Positions 62,084 through 64,000 of a stretch of 64,000 nucleotides of DNA are shown piece by piece. The notes beneath the pieces were generated by a model. The model searched no databases. It was given only the letters and a program-made list of their open reading frames with translations, and was not told the origin of the DNA. The first letter of the stretch is position 1. Every line of letters begins with the position of its first letter. Source of the stretch: an uncultured Eisenbergiella sp. (lineage in GTDB: Bacteria > Bacillota > Clostridia > Lachnospirales > Lachnospiraceae); contig CAJUEL010000003.1 of the NCBI GenBank assembly GCA_910585455.1, positions 88,806-152,805 on the forward strand. The letters run 5' to 3'. The position numbers were made by a program, and so were the translations under genes.

Positions 62084-62440
62084 CCCCGCCGCCGCAGGTC
62101 AGGGGCATCGACACCGGCAGTCAAAAGCGCATGGGCGCTCTGTGGACGCTTCTTTGGGGGCGGGACGCACAGACGCCCTTTTCCATGGCGATATCCGGAG
62201 CGGGAAATTCCGCCGGCTCAGCAGTACATTCCAAAAACGCAACAGGGCGCAAAGAACTCACTTTGTTCGGACAGTTTTGCGCCCTGTTGCTGGAATGTAC
62301 CGCGGAGCCGGGAAATTTCACCGTCCGGATATCCAGCCATGGAAAAGGGCGTCTGTGTGTCCCGCCCCCAAAGAAGCGTCCACAGAGCGCCCATGCGCTT
62401 TTGACTGCCGGTGCGCTGCCCCTGGCCTGCGGCGACGGGG
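62084..62440. repeat. 357-nt inverted repeat behind the exporter operon
   Basis: The arms (about 176 nt each, few mismatches) meet near 62262. Left arm starts CCCCGCCGCCGCAGG (62084) and pairs with CTGCGGCGACGGGG (to 62440). It contains GCATGGGCG/CGCCCATGC and GTACATTCC/GGAATGTAC. It contains no convincing gene. It acts at least as a large terminator. No target-site duplication or transposase was found, so mobile origin is unproven. Confidence 0.85.
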
Positions 62441-62664
62441 CTGGTTGTGGCTGCGGTTGGAAGGGGAAAGGGAAAAATGGTTCAGACAGGCCTGAGCTGT
62501 TTCTGAAAGGAAGATTTTTATATTGATCTGAAAAAATCTATTGACCTTCAAGCGGGTTTAGGGTTTATCGTGAGAAAAAGGCGGTAGCGGTGGCCAGAGC
62601 GGTCGTGGTGTGCGGGCTTGTGAAGGGCGGCGTGGGAGCGTAGAGCGTGAAGGAGGAAATCAGG

Positions 62665-63327
62665 ATGGATTTTTTTTCAGAGCTGTTGTTTCGGGGGATT
62701 GAATGGGTGTATGGTGTTTGCGGGGATTATGGGGTTGCGATTGTATTGATTACGGTTTTTATCCGGTTGTTGTTGCTTCCGCTGAATGTGAAGCAGCGTA
62801 GGCAGATGGAGAAGCAGAAAAAGGTCAGCGAAGCGGTGGAGTCCATAAAGGAGAAGTACGGTAAGGAGCCGCAGAAAATGAATGCGGAGCTGCAAAAGCT
62901 TTATCAGAGGGAGGGAACGGGCATGGGGAGCTGTCTGATCAGTCTGCTGCAGTTTCCCGTCATGATGTGTCTTTATCAAGGGATTCGGCTGACTGCGGCG
63001 GCGGGGGCGGCGACCGTGCTGCTGCCCTGGGTGCCGTCGCTGCTGGTGCGGGATCAGACCTTTCTTTTGCCGGCTGCGACCGTGGTGGTGCAGCTGTTGC
63101 CACAGCTGTATCCGTATCTGCGCTTTTTTCAAAAGCTGCAGCTGTCGAAGCCGTCCTTTGAGATGACGCTGACGTTGCTTTTGACGGGCGGGATGTTTGC
63201 CTTTTTCATTCCTTCGGGCATCGGACTGTATTATTTTACGTCGGGGGTATTTTCGGCGGTGGAGCAGTTCGGGCTTCATGTTGTCATGATGCGCGCTTCC
63301 CAGCCTGCGGCAGAGCGTGCATGTTAA
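62665..63327 (+). CDS. yidC: YidC/Oxa1 membrane insertase
   Basis: The product has 220 residues from ATG 62665 (AAGGAGG at 62650-62656; an in-frame GTG at 62647 lies too early). It has the YidC core with LLLLPLNVKQRRQMEKQKKV, a cytosolic helix-turn-helix, and hydrophobic segments near residues 20-40, 95-120, 125-155 and 165-200. It inserts membrane proteins. It is shorter than the usual 250 residues and lacks the lipoprotein signal of Firmicutes YidC1. Its ending QPAAERAC has a free Cys. It may be a second YidC; a chromosomal YidC next to rpmH is expected elsewhere. Confidence 0.85.
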   Translation: MDFFSELLFRGIEWVYGVCGDYGVAIVLITVFIRLLLLPLNVKQRRQMEKQKKVSEAVESIKEKYGKEPQKMNAELQKLYQREGTGMGSCLISLLQFPVMMCLYQGIRLTAAAGAATVLLPWVPSLLVRDQTFLLPAATVVVQLLPQLYPYLRFFQKLQLSKPSFEMTLTLLLTGGMFAFFIPSGIGLYYFTSGVFSAVEQFGLHVVMMRASQPAAERAC

Positions 63328-63369
63328 AATGAGGTATGGTAAAGGAGGAATTTTGGAACTATCGGGGAT

Positions 63370-63560
63370 TATGGTGTTACCGTTTATTTACAATGTTATG
63401 TAGTTGTTACAGTTCACACATTGGCCAGCCGCGAGGTGTTTTCGCGCTGAAAGCGCGAAAATCCCGATGGTTGCAGCACCAAAATGCAGTTTTATCGCAT
63501 TTTGTGTGCATTGCGAAGCGCGTTACTGGTCACGGAGCGAGCAGTAACCATGTAGTTTTG
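63370..63560. repeat. Hairpin-rich intergenic element
   Basis: TTTTCGCGC...GCGCGAAAA (63430-63454), CAAAATGC...GCATTTTG (63479-63504) and GTTACTG...CAGTAAC (63522-63548) are three stems. GTTACAGTTCACA (63406-63418) and GTTACTGGTCACGG (63522-63535) are copies of the recurring motif. No gene is convincing in 63328-63600. Confidence 0.6.
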
Positions 63561-63606
63561 GCGGAACAAATTATGCAAAACTTTTATAGCATTGTTCAAC
63601 ACAGCA

Positions 63607-63615
63607 TGCTATAAT
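63607..63615 (+). promoter_or_regulatory. Extended -10 promoter of the toxin gene
   Basis: TGC followed by TATAAT (63610-63615) is an extended -10 element; the -35 region is weak. The transcript would contain CCTTTC...GAAAGG hairpin around the toxin's ribosome site. Confidence 0.55.
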
Positions 63616-63686
63616 GCTCTTAGTCAGATTAGAGCAAGTAGGGATAGTCTGCGGTTGCCCTTTCTGGAAACGGAAAGGAGGTCGGT

Positions 63687-63770
63687 ATGAATACACTTGA
63701 GATACTTACATTGCTGTTGGTCATTTTTGCAGCGTTAACATACTTAGACAATAAAAACAACCGCAAGTAA
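63687..63770 (+). CDS. Type I toxin, holin-like small membrane peptide
   Basis: ATG 63687 follows AAAGGAGG; the peptide has 27 residues (MNTLEILTLLLVIFAALTYL, then DNKNNRK). It has one membrane helix with a basic tail, the form of TxpA/BsrG-type toxins (putative holin-like toxin family). The ribosome site is partly sequestered by CCTTTC (63659-63664) pairing with GAAAGG (63673-63678). A convergent antisense promoter lies downstream. Confidence 0.8.
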   Translation: MNTLEILTLLLVIFAALTYLDNKNNRK

Positions 63771-63773
63771 CGG

Positions 63774-63826
63774 AAAAGGCTATCTTCTACTGCAATAGAG
63801 GATAGCCTGTAATCCGTTGTTCTTTA
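63774..63826. terminator. Shared terminator of toxin mRNA and antisense RNA
   Basis: GGCTATC...GATAGCC (63779-63809) with inner TCTA/TAGA pairs is flanked by ACGG/CCGT. The minus strand has TTTT after the stem, suiting the antisense RNA. Confidence 0.65.
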
Positions 63827-63919
63827 ACGCGTTATAAGTTTCCAATTGTACAACCGTTGGACGCTTCAATATCCTTCGGTCTCTGTTCTGATTATAAACC
63901 AACATTGCGAATTTTGCAA
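63780..63919 (-). ncRNA. Candidate antisense RNA of the type I toxin-antitoxin module
   Basis: On the minus strand TTGCAA (63919-63914), a 17-nt spacer and TATAAT (63896-63891) form a good promoter. The RNA would start near 63884 and run left to the terminator at 63779-63809, overlapping the 3' region of the toxin mRNA. This is the arrangement of txpA/ratA-like modules. The remaining 63920-64000 shows nothing. Confidence 0.6.
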
Positions 63920-64000
63920 GAAGGTTTAGGAGACAGGCAGGATAACTGTTAAATGAAAAATTAAATTCCACTCCCCGCTGAATTTAGTCTTACAATCCAT

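Noticed and set aside
1..64000. CRISPR array
   Set aside because: No regularly spaced direct repeats of CRISPR size were seen; the repeats present are dyads or tandem leader units.

Overview
The window looks like the chromosome of a gut-type Lachnospiraceae (Clostridia, Firmicutes). Strong AGGAGG ribosome sites precede most genes. The core genes (PcrA, RlmD, YidC, MacAB-type exporter, GH42/GH43 glycosidases, UvrX/YolD pair, NahK-like kinase) are of that type. Base composition changes sharply: bases 1 to about 25,970 and about 46,000 to 51,100 are AT-rich, while the rest is GC-richer.

Bases 1-25,970 are the right part of a large integrated phage-like element whose left end lies outside the window. 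It ends with a tyrosine integrase, a set of 7-bp repeats that look like integrase arm sites, and a tRNA 3'-end-like att core followed by a terminator. It carries a CHC2/TOPRIM primase split by one in-frame TAA, a ClpX homologue, a helicase fused to SANT-like and AP2-like DNA-binding domains, a 1076-residue polymerase-like protein with a DFDGD motif (YonO/QDE-1-like two-barrel RNA polymerase type), and a 2214-residue tail tape-measure protein. Also present are two pairs of small paralogues (Cys-rich proteins and minimal HTH proteins). No capsid, terminase or portal gene is visible. Cargo on the opposite strand (5.7-8.3 kb) is an LA2681-like HEPN RNase candidate and a membrane protein. Unexplained non-coding structure includes three dyads with covarying arms (121-589), a leader hairpin before the primase, an SOS-like promoter (8827-8877), and a roughly 390-nt hairpin-dense region whose loops present CUCC (15255-15640).

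Bases 26-43.4 kb are ordinary chromosome: a FapA-like protein; an SOS-boxed promoter driving a Y-family polymerase and YolD; a run of serine hydrolase, GH42, GH43-like protein and orphan lipoprotein; PcrA with an FG-rich linker; an M20 amidohydrolase; an acidic membrane protein; and RlmD behind a tandemly repeated hairpin leader. Intergenic spacers hold long palindromes and a recurring GTTACTnTTCA motif.

Bases 43.4-51.1 kb are a decayed island abutting the 3' end of rlmD: a nonsense-mutated integrase, an internally deleted ISLre2 transposase, a promoter-structured RNA-terminator unit, a PBECR4-like protein, a protein of unknown function paired with a ClpB-type AAA+ ATPase, and two small genes. 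I regard it as a candidate defence island.

Bases 51.2-64 kb return to chromosome: an M24 peptidase, a P-loop kinase, a DeoR regulator, a NahK-like kinase, a membrane-anchored XRE regulator, an alpha/beta hydrolase, a MacAB-type exporter with a promoter-embedded operator and a 357-nt inverted repeat behind it, YidC, and a type I toxin-antitoxin module at the right edge.
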